A stretch of DNA of 64,000 bases from UBA1738 sp045658645 (GTDB taxonomy: Bacteria; Bacillota; Clostridia; UBA1381). Below, piece by piece: positions 27,379 to 36,705 of this stretch (position 1 is its first letter; every line of letters starts with the position of its first letter). The notes below the pieces were generated by a model. That model was not told the origin of the DNA. It saw only the letters and a program-made list of their open reading frames with translations, and made no database searches. The stretch lies in the NCBI GenBank assembly GCA_045658645.1, contig JAZOVJ010000054.1:1-64000 (forward strand), written 5' to 3'. Both the position numbers and the translations under genes were made by a program.

Positions 27379-28587
27379 TTAGTTTGCTTCAATCATTGAG
27401 CATTTTGGAATATCGGCACCGGGTAAAACATCAGCGCCGCCTTCGATAAGCACAAGCCCGTCTGTGCACATAGAAGAAATAAACTCGCTGTTTTCATCGG
27501 TGGTTTCGCCGATAACAGCGCCGTCTTCTATAATTGCGCCCTGACCGATAACCGCCTTTGTAATCTTGACATTGTTACCAATCTTAACGTCAGGCATAAT
27601 TACGGAATCTGAAATTTCTGAGCCTTCTCCCACAGAAACGCCGGAGAAGATAACGGAATGTGAAATTTTGCCGTAAACACTGCAGCCTTGTGCAACTGAA
27701 CTATCAATAATCTTAGCATTATCTCCTACGTATTGCGGGGCAAGAGCGTTATTTCTTGAATAAATGCTCCACGTATCATCGTATATATCGAATTTAGGCG
27801 GATTTTCAATAAGGTCCATATTTGCTTCCCACAAACTCTGAACTGTACCAACGTCTTTCCAGTACCCCTCGAAGCGATAGCTGACCATCTTTTCGTTATT
27901 CTTAAGCATTGTAGGAATAATGTTTTTACCAAAGTCGTTAGCTGATTCAGGGTCACGCTCGTCATCCATAAGATACTTTTTAAGGATTTGGTAATCGAAG
28001 ATATAGATACCCATTGAGGCAAGGTTGCTCTTTGGATTTTTCGGCTTTTCCTCAAATTCTGTAATAAACCCGTTTTCGTCAACGTTCATTATGCCGAATC
28101 GTGGAGCTTCTTCCCAAGGAACAGGCATAACTGCAATGGTAATTGCGGCACCTGATTCTTTGTGGGTTTTAAGCATTTCGCCATAGTGCATCTTATAGAT
28201 ATGGTCACCGGACAGGATAAGTACATTGTTTGGAGAAAATCTGTCCAAAAATCCCAGATTTTGATATATAGCGTTTGCAGTACCCTTGTACCATTCGCCT
28301 GCAGCGGCACTCTGATATGGTGGCAAAACGTATACGCCGCCTCGGTTTCTGTCAAGTTCCCAAGGGCTGCCGTTTCCTATATATGTGTTAAGCTCAAGCG
28401 GTTGATACTGGGTCAATACACCAACGGTATCAATTCCTGAATGAACACAGTTAGACAGAGGAAAATCTATGATTTTATATTTTCCTCCAAATGGTACAGC
28501 CGGCTTGGCCACGTTTTTGGTAAGTGCGCCCAGTCTGCTGCCCTGACCGCCTGCCAAAATCATTGCTACACAATCTTTTGCATTCAT
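27379..28587 (-). CDS. glgC: Glucose-1-phosphate adenylyltransferase, catalytic subunit
   Basis: GlgC makes ADP-glucose from ATP and glucose 1-phosphate, the committed step of glycogen synthesis. The 402 residues carry the catalytic loop ILAGGQGSRLGALT near the N-terminus, PAVPFGGKYKIIDFPLSNC, the ILSGDHIYKMHY site, EFEEKPKNPKSNLASMGIYIF, and a C-terminal left-handed beta-helix. The start codon overlaps the glgB stop (ATGA), showing translational coupling. Confidence 0.96.
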   Translation of the reverse strand: MNAKDCVAMILAGGQGSRLGALTKNVAKPAVPFGGKYKIIDFPLSNCVHSGIDTVGVLTQYQPLELNTYIGNGSPWELDRNRGGVYVLPPYQSAAAGEWYKGTANAIYQNLGFLDRFSPNNVLILSGDHIYKMHYGEMLKTHKESGAAITIAVMPVPWEEAPRFGIMNVDENGFITEFEEKPKNPKSNLASMGIYIFDYQILKKYLMDDERDPESANDFGKNIIPTMLKNNEKMVSYRFEGYWKDVGTVQSLWEANMDLIENPPKFDIYDDTWSIYSRNNALAPQYVGDNAKIIDSSVAQGCSVYGKISHSVIFSGVSVGEGSEISDSVIMPDVKIGNNVKITKAVIGQGAIIEDGAVIGETTDENSEFISSMCTDGLVLIEGGADVLPGADIPKCSMIEAN

Positions 28588-30497
28588 TTAATATCTTCCT
28601 TTCCAACTTTTTTTAAATAGATAACAGACAAACCTTTCACATTCACGCTGATTTGATAAGGCAAACCCTGTGTATCTTTATTCTTTTTGGTTTTATATTT
28701 TTTAGAGCGGGAAATTGAAGCCCCGCCAAAACGTTTCCAGTCGGAATTTATAATAACCTCATAATCTCCTGCTTCAGGAACGCAAATAATATAGTTTTCG
28801 CGGTCAACAGGAGTGAAGTTTGCCACAACCACCACGTTTTCGCCGTCTTTTGCCGAACGATAGAACGAAATAACCGAGTTATCTCTGTCCTGTTCGTTTA
28901 TCCAGTGGAATCCGCTCCAGTCACGTTCTATTTCCCACAAAGCCTTGTTTTCAAGATAGAAATGGTTGATTTCTTTTACATAATCCTGAAGCTTTTTGTG
29001 TTTTTCGATGCCTAACAGATGCCACTCAAGTCCTTCGTCATATCGCCATTCGATAAATTGCCCGATTTCACCGCCCATAAACAGCATCTTTTTTCCGGGA
29101 AGCGTCAGGTAATATCCCAAAAGCGCACGGTATCCGGAGAATTTTTCCTCATAAGTTCCATACATTTTGTCTATAAGCGACTTCTTGCCGTGTACCACTT
29201 CGTCATGGGACAGCGGAAGAATAAAATTCTCGGAATATGCATAAAGCATCAAAAAGGTTAAAAGGTCGTGGTTGAATTTTCTGAAATACGGGTCCATTGA
29301 TGTGTACCTTAAGGTATCGTTCATCCAGCCCATATTCCATTTGTAGTTAAATCCAAGACCACCGTTTTCAACGGCACCCGTAACCATACTCCAAGCAGTA
29401 GATTCTTCTGCAATCATAAGGATATTCGGGAATTTTGCAAACATTATCTTGTTTAAGTTCTGCAAAAATTCGATAGCTTCAAGATTGTGGTTTCCGCCGT
29501 AAATATTAGGCACCCATTCGCCGTTTTGACGGCTGTAATCGCGGTAGAGCATTGAAGATACGGCGTCTACACGAAGCCCGTCAAAGTGGTATTCATTCAC
29601 CCAGAAAAATGCGGATGACAAAAGGAAAGAAACAACTTCGCTTTTTGAATAGTCAAAAACCATAGTTCCCCAGTCTTTGTGTTCGCCGAGTCGGGTGTCT
29701 GCATATTCGTATGTTGGTGTTCCGTCAAAGTGGAAAAGTCCATGTGCATCTCGCGGGAAGTGGGCAGGAACCCAGTCCATAATAACGCCGATGCCGTTTT
29801 CGTGGCACTTATCCACAAGATACATAAGGTCTGAAGGCGTTCCAAAACGGGAGGTTGCTGCAAAATATCCTGTAACCTGATATCCCCATGACCCGTCAAA
29901 CGGAAATTCTGTTAATGGCATAAACTCGATGTGAGTATAGCCCATTTCAAGAATATAAGGAATCAGCTCGTCTGCAAGCTCACGATATGTGTAAAGACTG
30001 CCGTCTTTGTGGGTTTTCCACGATGCCACATGCATTTCGTAAATATTCATAGGCTTGTCATATATAGGGGTAGATTCCCTCTTTTTAAGCCACTCTGAAT
30101 CGTGCCATTTAAATTTCGGAAGTTCTATCGCAACGGACGCAGTTTCCGGTCTTAGTTGGCACATAATTGATACGGGGTCAGCCTTTAAAACTGTATTTCC
30201 CTGTGTGTCGGTAACAGCGTATTTGTAGAGAGTGCCATCTTCAATACTGTCAAAAAATCCGCACCATACGCCGGTTGAGCCCATTCTGGTAAGAGGCATA
30301 TCATCCCCCGACCAACCGTTTTTGTCGCACGCTAAAGATACATGTGCGGCATTTGGAGCCCATACTGCAAATCGCCACCCTTTATCTATTTTATGAGGCC
30401 CAAGCATCTCGTATGCTTTAAAATTTGTGCCCTCGTTATATAAATAAAGTTGAAATTCACTTATACCATACCATTCCTTCGGTGAATCTGACTTCAT
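28584..30497 (-). CDS. glgB: 1,4-alpha-glucan branching enzyme
   Basis: GlgB introduces alpha-1,6 branches into glycogen. The 637 residues have an N-terminal CBM48-like domain (GWRFAVWAPNAAHVSLACD) and a GH13 barrel with the conserved sites FDGLRVDAVSSML (nucleophile Asp), MIAEESTAW (acid Glu) and LSHDEVVHGK (third Asp), followed by a beta-sandwich end. The ATG at 30497 is chosen because AGGAGGCG lies 5 bases upstream. It is the first gene of glgB-glgC-glgD; a glycogen synthase gene is not in this window. Confidence 0.96.
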   Translation of the reverse strand: MKSDSPKEWYGISEFQLYLYNEGTNFKAYEMLGPHKIDKGWRFAVWAPNAAHVSLACDKNGWSGDDMPLTRMGSTGVWCGFFDSIEDGTLYKYAVTDTQGNTVLKADPVSIMCQLRPETASVAIELPKFKWHDSEWLKKRESTPIYDKPMNIYEMHVASWKTHKDGSLYTYRELADELIPYILEMGYTHIEFMPLTEFPFDGSWGYQVTGYFAATSRFGTPSDLMYLVDKCHENGIGVIMDWVPAHFPRDAHGLFHFDGTPTYEYADTRLGEHKDWGTMVFDYSKSEVVSFLLSSAFFWVNEYHFDGLRVDAVSSMLYRDYSRQNGEWVPNIYGGNHNLEAIEFLQNLNKIMFAKFPNILMIAEESTAWSMVTGAVENGGLGFNYKWNMGWMNDTLRYTSMDPYFRKFNHDLLTFLMLYAYSENFILPLSHDEVVHGKKSLIDKMYGTYEEKFSGYRALLGYYLTLPGKKMLFMGGEIGQFIEWRYDEGLEWHLLGIEKHKKLQDYVKEINHFYLENKALWEIERDWSGFHWINEQDRDNSVISFYRSAKDGENVVVVANFTPVDRENYIICVPEAGDYEVIINSDWKRFGGASISRSKKYKTKKNKDTQGLPYQISVNVKGLSVIYLKKVGKEDIK

Positions 30498-30534
30498 GTT
30501 GTCGCCTCCTGTTAGTAGATTAGTCCTTACTGTA

Positions 30535-30563
30535 ATTATATCACACATATTTTAGGCAGTAAA
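30535..30563 (-). promoter_or_regulatory. Promoter of the glg operon
   Basis: TTTACT (30558-30563), 17-bp spacer, exact TATAAT (30535-30540) with an extended -10 TG, on the minus strand. Confidence 0.7.
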
Positions 30564-30690
30564 GACTAATAAAGTACATTTTGTAAAGAAAATTTTGTGC
30601 AAAATGACATAAAAAGACCAAAAACCAACATATTTTACAGTATAACCAAAAAAAATCAATTTATTATAGGTAGAGATTTTTAATAATCAC

Positions 30691-30719
30691 TTGACAGAAA
30701 GAGGAAAATACGATAAAAT
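30691..30719 (+). promoter_or_regulatory. Promoter of rny
   Basis: Exact TTGACA (30691-30696), 17-bp spacer, TAAAAT (30714-30719). It gives an unusually long leader of about 140 bases before rny. Confidence 0.8.
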
Positions 30720-30725
30720 ATTTAT

Positions 30726-30864
30726 GTGCTTGTTATTTCTTTAAACTATTTTTTGGGAATGTTGAATTTTTCCTAATAGTTTACGAAAAACAATTTTATA
30801 TAAATGTTTTGAATAAAGTTTATTAGATGTATTCAGCATCCCCGATTTATATTAAAAATTTGAG
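30726..30864 (+). other. Long 5' leader of rny
   Basis: About 140 AT-rich bases lie between the promoter and the start codon. AAACTATT (about 30743-30750) can pair with AATAGTTT (about 30775-30782). No clear ribosome binding site precedes the start. I recognise no known riboswitch. RNase Y may process its own leader, but that is a guess. The rest of the glgB-rny gap (30564-30690) is AT-rich and shows nothing further. Confidence 0.35.
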
Positions 30865-32436
30865 ATGGGGGTGGACGAGATAGACACAATAAAATTAGTA
30901 CTTATCGTTGTGGCGGCAGTATTTGCATTACTCAATATTGCATCTTTCTTTATAGGAATTGCATACAGAAAAAAGATTGCTGAAGCTGAAATTGGCTCTG
31001 CGGAAGAAAAGGCAAAGAGTATTTTAGAAGAAGCAAGAAAGAATGCAAAAGCCAAGGCGAGAGAAGTAATGCTTGAAGCAAAGGAAGAAAATCATAAGCT
31101 AAGAGCAGCGCTTGATGCCGAAATGAAGGATCGCCGCCGCGAGATATCAAATCAAGAAAACAGAATTAACCAAAAAGAAGAAAATCTTGAAAGAAAAAAT
31201 GAAGCTCTTGAGAAAAAAGAACAAACCTTGAATCAGAAGATTAAGGAAAATGAAGAAAAGAGCATAGAACTTGCAAAGCTTAAAGAACAGCAGATGGAGG
31301 CATTGGAGAAGATTTCCGGAATGTCACAGGCTGAAGCAAAAGCTATACTCATTCGTGATATTGAACAGGAAGCACGTCACGAAGCGGCAATTATGGTTAA
31401 AGAAATTGAGCAGGAAGCAAAAGACACAGCAGAAAAGAAAGCAAAGAACATTGTAGCGACATCCATTCAGAAGATAGCAGCAGATCACGTTTCAGAAACT
31501 ACAGTTTCTGTTGTAGCATTGCCTTCTGATGAAATGAAGGGTAGAATTATTGGCCGTGAAGGTCGAAATATCCGTACAATCGAAACTATGACAGGTGTTG
31601 ACCTTATCATTGACGATACTCCGGAAGCGGTTATCCTTTCAAGCTTTGACCCTGTAAGACGTGAAGTTGCCCGTCTTGCACTTGAAAAGCTTATTGTTGA
31701 TGGACGAATTCATCCGGCACGTATTGAAGAAATTGTTGAAAAGTCTAAAAAAGAAGTTGAGCAGACAATTAAGCAGGAAGGTGAAGCTGCGACCTTTGAA
31801 ACAGGTGTTCACGGCTTGCATCCTGAACTTATTAAACTTCTTGGCCGCTTAAAATACAGAACCAGCTACGGTCAGAATGTACTTCGCCACTCAATCGAAG
31901 TTGCGCACTTGGCAGGAGTTATGGCAGGTGAGCTTGGCGTTGATGTTGCACTTGCAAAGCGTGCAGGTTTACTTCACGATATCGGTAAGGCTGTAGACCA
32001 CGAAATCGAAGGTTCACACGTTACAATCGGTGCGGATATCACTAAAAAGTACAAGGAAAACAATGATGTTATTCACGCAATTATGGCGCATCACGGTGAC
32101 GTTGATGCACAGACAATAGTTGCACAGCTTGTCCAGGCAGCAGACGCGATTTCCGCTGCAAGACCAGGTGCAAGACGCGAAAACATCGAAACATATATCA
32201 AACGTCTTGAAAAGCTTGAAGAGATTGCAAACGGCTTTAATGGCGTTGAAAAATCATTTGCAATTCAGGCAGGCCGTGAAGTAAGAATTATGGTTAAGCC
32301 GGAGGTTGTAAACGATGAAGGTATGATTTTGGTTGCAAAGGATATTGTTAAGAAGATTGAATCTGAACTTGAATATCCGGGACAAATTAAGATTAGCTTA
32401 ATCAGAGAAACCAGAGCAGTTGATTTTGCAAAATAA
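30865..32436 (+). CDS. rny: Ribonuclease Y
   Basis: RNase Y is the membrane-tethered endonuclease that starts mRNA decay in Firmicutes. The 523 residues show one N-terminal transmembrane segment (LVLIVVAAVFALLNIASFFIG), a long charged coiled coil (about 30-190), a KH RNA-binding domain (MKGRIIGREGRNIRTIETMTGVD shortened across 220-240), and an HD domain with HSIEVAHLAG and LLHDIGKAVDHE (about 368). The start lacks a strong ribosome site. ymdB follows, a common pairing. Confidence 0.96.
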   Translation: MGVDEIDTIKLVLIVVAAVFALLNIASFFIGIAYRKKIAEAEIGSAEEKAKSILEEARKNAKAKAREVMLEAKEENHKLRAALDAEMKDRRREISNQENRINQKEENLERKNEALEKKEQTLNQKIKENEEKSIELAKLKEQQMEALEKISGMSQAEAKAILIRDIEQEARHEAAIMVKEIEQEAKDTAEKKAKNIVATSIQKIAADHVSETTVSVVALPSDEMKGRIIGREGRNIRTIETMTGVDLIIDDTPEAVILSSFDPVRREVARLALEKLIVDGRIHPARIEEIVEKSKKEVEQTIKQEGEAATFETGVHGLHPELIKLLGRLKYRTSYGQNVLRHSIEVAHLAGVMAGELGVDVALAKRAGLLHDIGKAVDHEIEGSHVTIGADITKKYKENNDVIHAIMAHHGDVDAQTIVAQLVQAADAISAARPGARRENIETYIKRLEKLEEIANGFNGVEKSFAIQAGREVRIMVKPEVVNDEGMILVAKDIVKKIESELEYPGQIKISLIRETRAVDFAK

Positions 32437-32446
32437 TATTTATGAA

Positions 32447-32478
32447 AAAAACGGTTATCTTTTATGGTAACCGTTTTT
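32447..32478 (+). terminator. Terminator after rny
   Basis: AAAAACGGTTA (32447-32457) pairs with TAACCGTTTTT (32468-32478), with a 10-base loop. It may only partly uncouple rny from ymdB, which starts 22 bases later. Confidence 0.8.
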
Positions 32479-32500
32479 GAACTTAGAAAGAGGTCTTTAT

Positions 32501-33277
32501 ATGAAGATTCTTACAATTGGCGATATTTTCGGCAGAATTGGGCGTGACAGCGTTTTTTCTGTTCTTGACAGAATGAGCAGTAGTTTTGATTTTATCGTAG
32601 CAAACGCCGAAAATGCAGCTCACGGACGTGGACTTACAAAGCCTGTTTATGAAGAGCTTAAAAGTGCCGGTATTGACGCTTTCACTATGGGTAATCACGT
32701 ATGGGGATGCCCTGATATTGAAAGCGTTATGCGTTATAATGATGACGTAATACGCCCTGCCAACTTTGAGGGTGATATACCGGGGAAGGGAAGCACAGTA
32801 ATTACGGCAAAAAACGGAATACGTGTCGGTGTCATAAACCTTATTGGCAGAACGTATATGCAAGGACCTATTTCGTCACCGTTTCTTACAGCAGATGCTG
32901 AGATAGAAAAGCTTAAGGGCAAGGCAGACGTGGTTCTGGTGGATTTTCACGCCGAAGCGACAAGCGAAAAAATGGCGCTTGGATACTACCTTGATGGCAA
33001 GGTTTCGGCGATGTTCGGCACTCATACCCATATTCAGACTGCAGATAGTAAGGTGCTTCCAAAAGGTACGGGATACATTACTGACCTTGGAATGACAGGC
33101 CCCGAGCATTCCGTATTGGGACTTGACAAAAACACGATTATTAAAAGATTTATAAACGGAATGCCGCAAAAATTTACTGTGGCAACCGGAAAGGGTCAAT
33201 TCTGCGGCGCCATATTTGATATAGATGAGAATACAGGTAAAACTGTAAGCGTTGAGCGGATTTATAAAGAACTGTAA
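32501..33277 (+). CDS. ymdB: YmdB-family metallophosphoesterase
   Basis: YmdB proteins are dimetal phosphodiesterases acting on 2',3'-cyclic nucleotides and influencing RNase Y-dependent RNA levels. The 258 residues start MKILTIGDIFGRIGRDSV and include NAENAAHGRGLT, TMGNHVWG, VLVDFHAEATSEKMALGYYL and FGTHTHIQTAD, which supply the metal ligands. The start at 32501 is preferred over 32477, which lies in the preceding terminator; AGAGG is 7 bases upstream. Its position after rny matches the functional link. Confidence 0.93.
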   Translation: MKILTIGDIFGRIGRDSVFSVLDRMSSSFDFIVANAENAAHGRGLTKPVYEELKSAGIDAFTMGNHVWGCPDIESVMRYNDDVIRPANFEGDIPGKGSTVITAKNGIRVGVINLIGRTYMQGPISSPFLTADAEIEKLKGKADVVLVDFHAEATSEKMALGYYLDGKVSAMFGTHTHIQTADSKVLPKGTGYITDLGMTGPEHSVLGLDKNTIIKRFINGMPQKFTVATGKGQFCGAIFDIDENTGKTVSVERIYKEL

Positions 33278-33281
33278 ATAG

Positions 33282-33308
33282 AAATCCACCGGCTTAGCCG
33301 GTGGATTT
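33282..33308. terminator. Bidirectional terminator between ymdB and asnA
   Basis: AAATCCACCGGC pairs with GCCGGTGGATTT around a TTA loop between the convergent genes. Confidence 0.9.
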
Positions 33309-33312
33309 TTAT

Positions 33313-34320
33313 TTACAGTAAGTATATTCCGTGTGCTTTTGCTTCTTCCAAAACGTCTTCCGGCCAAACTGATGACTGTACCTCACCAACGTGAGCTTTT
33401 CTTAAGAAGTACATACAAATTCTTGACTGACCGATTCCGCCGCCGATGGTGTAAGGAAGCTCGCCATCAAGAAGCGCCTTCTGGAACGGAAGCTTTGCGT
33501 TTTCTTCTTTTCCGCGGATTTTGAGCTGTGAAAGAAGTGTTTCTTCATCAACACGAATACCCATTGAAGATAGCTCCAGTGAGATATCCAAAACAGGATA
33601 GTATACGATAATGTCGCCGTTCAAACTCCAGTCGTCATAGTCAGGTGCACGTCCATCGTGTGGCTTGCCTGATTTTAACGCTCCTCCGATTTGCATTAAG
33701 AATACTGCGCCTTTGTCCTTTGCAATAGCGTATTCACGCTCTTTGGCGGATAATTCAGGATACATATCCTCAAGTTCCTGTGATGTTATGAAGAAGATTT
33801 CTTCAGGCAGGAAGATTTCTGCAAATTCGTATTCTGAGGCGATATATCTCTCGGTGTGCTTTAGAGTGTTGTAAATGCACTTTACCGTTTCTTTCAGTGT
33901 TTCCATTGTGCGCTCGGATTTTGAAATAACCTTTTCCCAATCCCATTGGTCAACATAAATTGAGTGAATGTTATCAACGTCCTCGTCACGTCTTATGGCG
34001 TTCATATCGGTATACAGACCTTCGCCTGCACCAAAACCGTAATGTTTAAGAGCGAAACGCTTCCACTTTGCAAGAGAATGCACGATTTCATATTCACCGT
34101 CAACACTCTTTAAATCAAATGAAACAGGGCGCTCAACGCCGTTTAGTGTATCGTTAAGACCGCTGTTGCGATTTACAAACAGCGGTGCTGAAACTCGTGT
34201 TAAGTTAAGCTGGATAGAAAGGTCACGTTCAAAAAAGTCCTTTACTTTCTTGATAGCCTGTTCTGTCTGTCGTAATGATAAAAGAGATTTATATCCCTTT
34301 GGTATAGTCAGATTTTCCAC
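33313..34320 (-). CDS. asnA: Aspartate-ammonia ligase
   Basis: AsnA makes asparagine from aspartate and free ammonia with ATP. The 335 residues match the class II synthetase-like AsnA family: IQLNLTRVSAPLFVNRNSGLNDTLNG split over the N-terminal third, YTDMNAIRRDEDVDNIHSIYVDQWDWE in the middle, and PYTIGGGIGQSRICMYFL near the end. The start is GTG with AGAGGA 6 bases upstream. It has its own exact-consensus promoter. It gives the cell a working asparagine route independent of the defective asparagine-synthetase-like gene at 4.2 kb. Confidence 0.95.
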   Translation of the reverse strand: MENLTIPKGYKSLLSLRQTEQAIKKVKDFFERDLSIQLNLTRVSAPLFVNRNSGLNDTLNGVERPVSFDLKSVDGEYEIVHSLAKWKRFALKHYGFGAGEGLYTDMNAIRRDEDVDNIHSIYVDQWDWEKVISKSERTMETLKETVKCIYNTLKHTERYIASEYEFAEIFLPEEIFFITSQELEDMYPELSAKEREYAIAKDKGAVFLMQIGGALKSGKPHDGRAPDYDDWSLNGDIIVYYPVLDISLELSSMGIRVDEETLLSQLKIRGKEENAKLPFQKALLDGELPYTIGGGIGQSRICMYFLRKAHVGEVQSSVWPEDVLEEAKAHGIYLL

Positions 34321-34359
34321 GGTAATTCCTCTTTTCTTGGTATAAAATCCATTCCGTCA

Positions 34360-34388
34360 ATTATAACCTAAATTGCAGAATATGTCAA
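34360..34388 (-). promoter_or_regulatory. Sigma-A promoter of asnA
   Basis: Exact TTGACA (34383-34388), 17 bp, exact TATAAT (34360-34365) on the minus strand, inside the 73-base gap after mntP. Confidence 0.9.
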
Positions 34389-34393
34389 TAATT

Positions 34394-34957
34394 TTAGAAA
34401 AACAAGTGTTCAAACAGTATTTTAACGCCAATGCCGATCAGGACAACCCCGCCGGTAATTTCCGCTTTGTTACCTAAAAGATTGCCGAACCAGCTTCCTA
34501 AGTACACACCCAAAAGGCAGATAAAGAATGTTATTATGCCGATTAGCGCCGATGCAAAAATTACTGATACAGCCATTGTGGCAAAGGTAATGCCAACCGC
34601 AAGTGCGTCAATGCTTGTGGCAATCGCAAGAATGAAAAGCGTGTAGGTATCAAGCGGATTTTTTATCTCACCGCACTCTTCCTTTTCGTGAAAGGCTTCC
34701 CAAATCATCTTTGCACCAATAAAGCCTAAAAGACCAAAAGCGAGCCAGTGGTCAAAAGCGGTTATGTACCTTGCGAAGGCACTGCCCAAAAGATAGCCTA
34801 AAATCGGCATCAAAAATTGAAATCCGCCAAAGAAAAGCGCAATCTTCGCCGATTGACCAAGATGCGGCTTTTTTAAGATAATTCCGTCAGTTACCGAAAC
34901 GGAAAAGGCGTCCATTGCAAGACCTATGCCAATTAAAAGTATTGTGTAAATATCCAT
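34394..34957 (-). CDS. mntP: Manganese efflux pump MntP
   Basis: A six-helix membrane exporter of manganese. The 187 residues carry the two conserved acidic helices, LIGIGLAMDAFSVSVTDGI at the start and ILAIATSIDALAVGITFA in the second half, whose aspartates are needed for transport. GFQFLMPILGYLLG is also typical. AAGGAG precedes the ATG. It is 13 bases after gpsA, so it is the last gene of the operon; there is no room for a manganese riboswitch immediately upstream. Confidence 0.93.
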   Translation of the reverse strand: MDIYTILLIGIGLAMDAFSVSVTDGIILKKPHLGQSAKIALFFGGFQFLMPILGYLLGSAFARYITAFDHWLAFGLLGFIGAKMIWEAFHEKEECGEIKNPLDTYTLFILAIATSIDALAVGITFATMAVSVIFASALIGIITFFICLLGVYLGSWFGNLLGNKAEITGGVVLIGIGVKILFEHLFF

Positions 34958-34970
34958 TAATAACTCCTTA

Positions 34971-35957
34971 TTATTCGGCGGTTTTAGAACGTGTCATAAG
35001 GTCTATAACTGCATGCTTCGGGTCTTTCCCTTCAAACAGAATCTTATATGATTCAGAGGTTATAGGCATTGAAACGTCATACTTTTTACTTAAATTATAT
35101 GCAGCACCTATTGTATTAACACCCTCAACAACCATTTGAACCTCATCAAGAGTTTCCTTTAAGGAATAGCCTTTGCCCAATAGAATTCCGGCTCTGTGGT
35201 TTCTTGAATGCATACTTGTGCAGGTTACGATTAAATCACCTACACCGGAAAGTCCGGCAAAGGTTTCGGGTTTTGCACCCATTTTAACACCAAGGCGTGT
35301 TATTTCTGCAAGACCGCGTGTGATTAAAGCGGCACGTGAGTTATCGCCATAGCCAACGCCGTCACAAATTCCTGCGCAAAGTGCAATTACGTTTTTAAGC
35401 GCACCGCCAAGCTCTGTGCCGATGATATCAGAGCCTGTGTAAACACGGAAGAAATCGGTCATAAAAATGTTCTGTATATACTTTGCAGTTTCAGGGTTTT
35501 CTGCTGCAACCACGTTTGTAGTCGGCATAAATTCACTCACTTCTTCTGCGTGTGACGGACCGCTCATTACGGCGATGGTCGCCTGCGGGATTTCTTCTTT
35601 ATAAACCTCTGAAAGACGAAGAAGAGTTCCGTCTTCAAGACCTTTTGAAAGGTTAACCAAAACCTGACCCTCTTTTACGAAAGGTGCAAGCTGTTTTGCT
35701 GTGGTACGTGTTGCGGGGCTTGGCGCAACAGTTACGATTAAGTCGGCGTCTTTTACGCATAAACCCATATCGTGAGAGCAGGTTATATTATCAGGGAACT
35801 TTTTGCCCGGAAGCACGAGCTTGTTTTCACGGTCTTGTGCCAAACGGTCGGTTTCTTCCTGTTGCCAGCTCCAGAGATAAACGTCATACCCTTTTTTTGC
35901 AAGGAGGATAGCTGCGGCGCATCCCCAGCTGCCTGAACCAATGACTGCTATTTTCAT
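34971..35957 (-). CDS. gpsA: NAD(P)-dependent glycerol-3-phosphate dehydrogenase
   Basis: GpsA reduces dihydroxyacetone phosphate to sn-glycerol 3-phosphate for phospholipid synthesis. The 328 residues begin MKIAVIGSGSWGCAAAILLAK (shown in part: GSGSWG is the dinucleotide loop) and include SGPSHAEEV, the active-site ELGGALKNVIALCAGICDG, and NSRAALITRGLAEI. It directly follows plsY with no gap, which makes sense because PlsY consumes its product. Confidence 0.95.
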   Translation of the reverse strand: MKIAVIGSGSWGCAAAILLAKKGYDVYLWSWQQEETDRLAQDRENKLVLPGKKFPDNITCSHDMGLCVKDADLIVTVAPSPATRTTAKQLAPFVKEGQVLVNLSKGLEDGTLLRLSEVYKEEIPQATIAVMSGPSHAEEVSEFMPTTNVVAAENPETAKYIQNIFMTDFFRVYTGSDIIGTELGGALKNVIALCAGICDGVGYGDNSRAALITRGLAEITRLGVKMGAKPETFAGLSGVGDLIVTCTSMHSRNHRAGILLGKGYSLKETLDEVQMVVEGVNTIGAAYNLSKKYDVSMPITSESYKILFEGKDPKHAVIDLMTRSKTAE

Positions 35958-36689
35958 TTATTCTTCCTCCTCAATTTCTTCATCTTGTTCTGAAACTTCA
36001 GCATCTTCTTTTTTTGAGAAGAGCTTGTTTTCTGTTCCAAGACTCAATTTCTTTATATTTGAGTGATGCTTCACTATCAAAAGCAGTGCAAGGACAAATG
36101 CCATTACAATATACCCAAGCTTGTCGTTCAGGTTAGACATCTCTTTTGCCATAAGATATACGAAAAGAACAAAAGGATAAAGTGCTGCAGCACATATTGA
36201 GCCTAATGAAACATACCTTGATGATGCCATTATGATAAGGGCAATTACTGCTATAATCAAGCCGACCTGCCAGTCAAGTGTTAACGCAACGCCAAGACTT
36301 GTTGCAACGCCCTTTCCGCCACGGAAGCCGAAGAAAACAGGGAAGTCGTGACCCAAAACCACGAATATTCCTGCGATATACTTAAGGTTGCCAAGTATAT
36401 AGCGGCTTGCAAAAGGCGTAAGAATAGCGGTTTTTGCAAAATCGTTAATGATTATGTCTGCCCAGGCTGCGATAACAATGGCTATCATACCCTTTAGAAC
36501 GTCACATATAAGGGTTGCAACAGCGATGCCTTTTCCATGGGTTCTGAGCATATTGGTAGCTCCGGCATTTCCTGAACCGGAATTACGTATGTCGGTACCA
36601 TATATACTTTTTGAAAGGATAATAGATGTGTTGATGCTGCCTATTAAATAAGATATTACGGCAACAATGACTGCAATAGCTAATACCAT
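35958..36689 (-). CDS. plsY: Acyl-phosphate:glycerol-3-phosphate acyltransferase
   Basis: PlsY makes lysophosphatidate at the membrane from acyl phosphate and glycerol 3-phosphate. The 243 residues have the three conserved loops: GSINTSIILSK with DIRNSGSGNAGATNMLR, then GHDFPVFFGFRGGKGVATSLG, then SRYVSLGSI. A C-terminal tail of about 40 residues, very acidic (ending EEIEEEE), extends past the family's usual end. Its stop abuts the gpsA start, so synthesis of substrate and use of substrate are coupled. Confidence 0.93.
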   Translation of the reverse strand: MVLAIAVIVAVISYLIGSINTSIILSKSIYGTDIRNSGSGNAGATNMLRTHGKGIAVATLICDVLKGMIAIVIAAWADIIINDFAKTAILTPFASRYILGNLKYIAGIFVVLGHDFPVFFGFRGGKGVATSLGVALTLDWQVGLIIAVIALIIMASSRYVSLGSICAAALYPFVLFVYLMAKEMSNLNDKLGYIVMAFVLALLLIVKHHSNIKKLSLGTENKLFSKKEDAEVSEQDEEIEEEE

Positions 36690-36705
36690 AAATTCACCTC
36701 GAAAG

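Noticed and set aside
34958..34970. Manganese riboswitch (yybP-ykoY) before mntP
   Set aside because: mntP follows gpsA by 13 bases within an operon.
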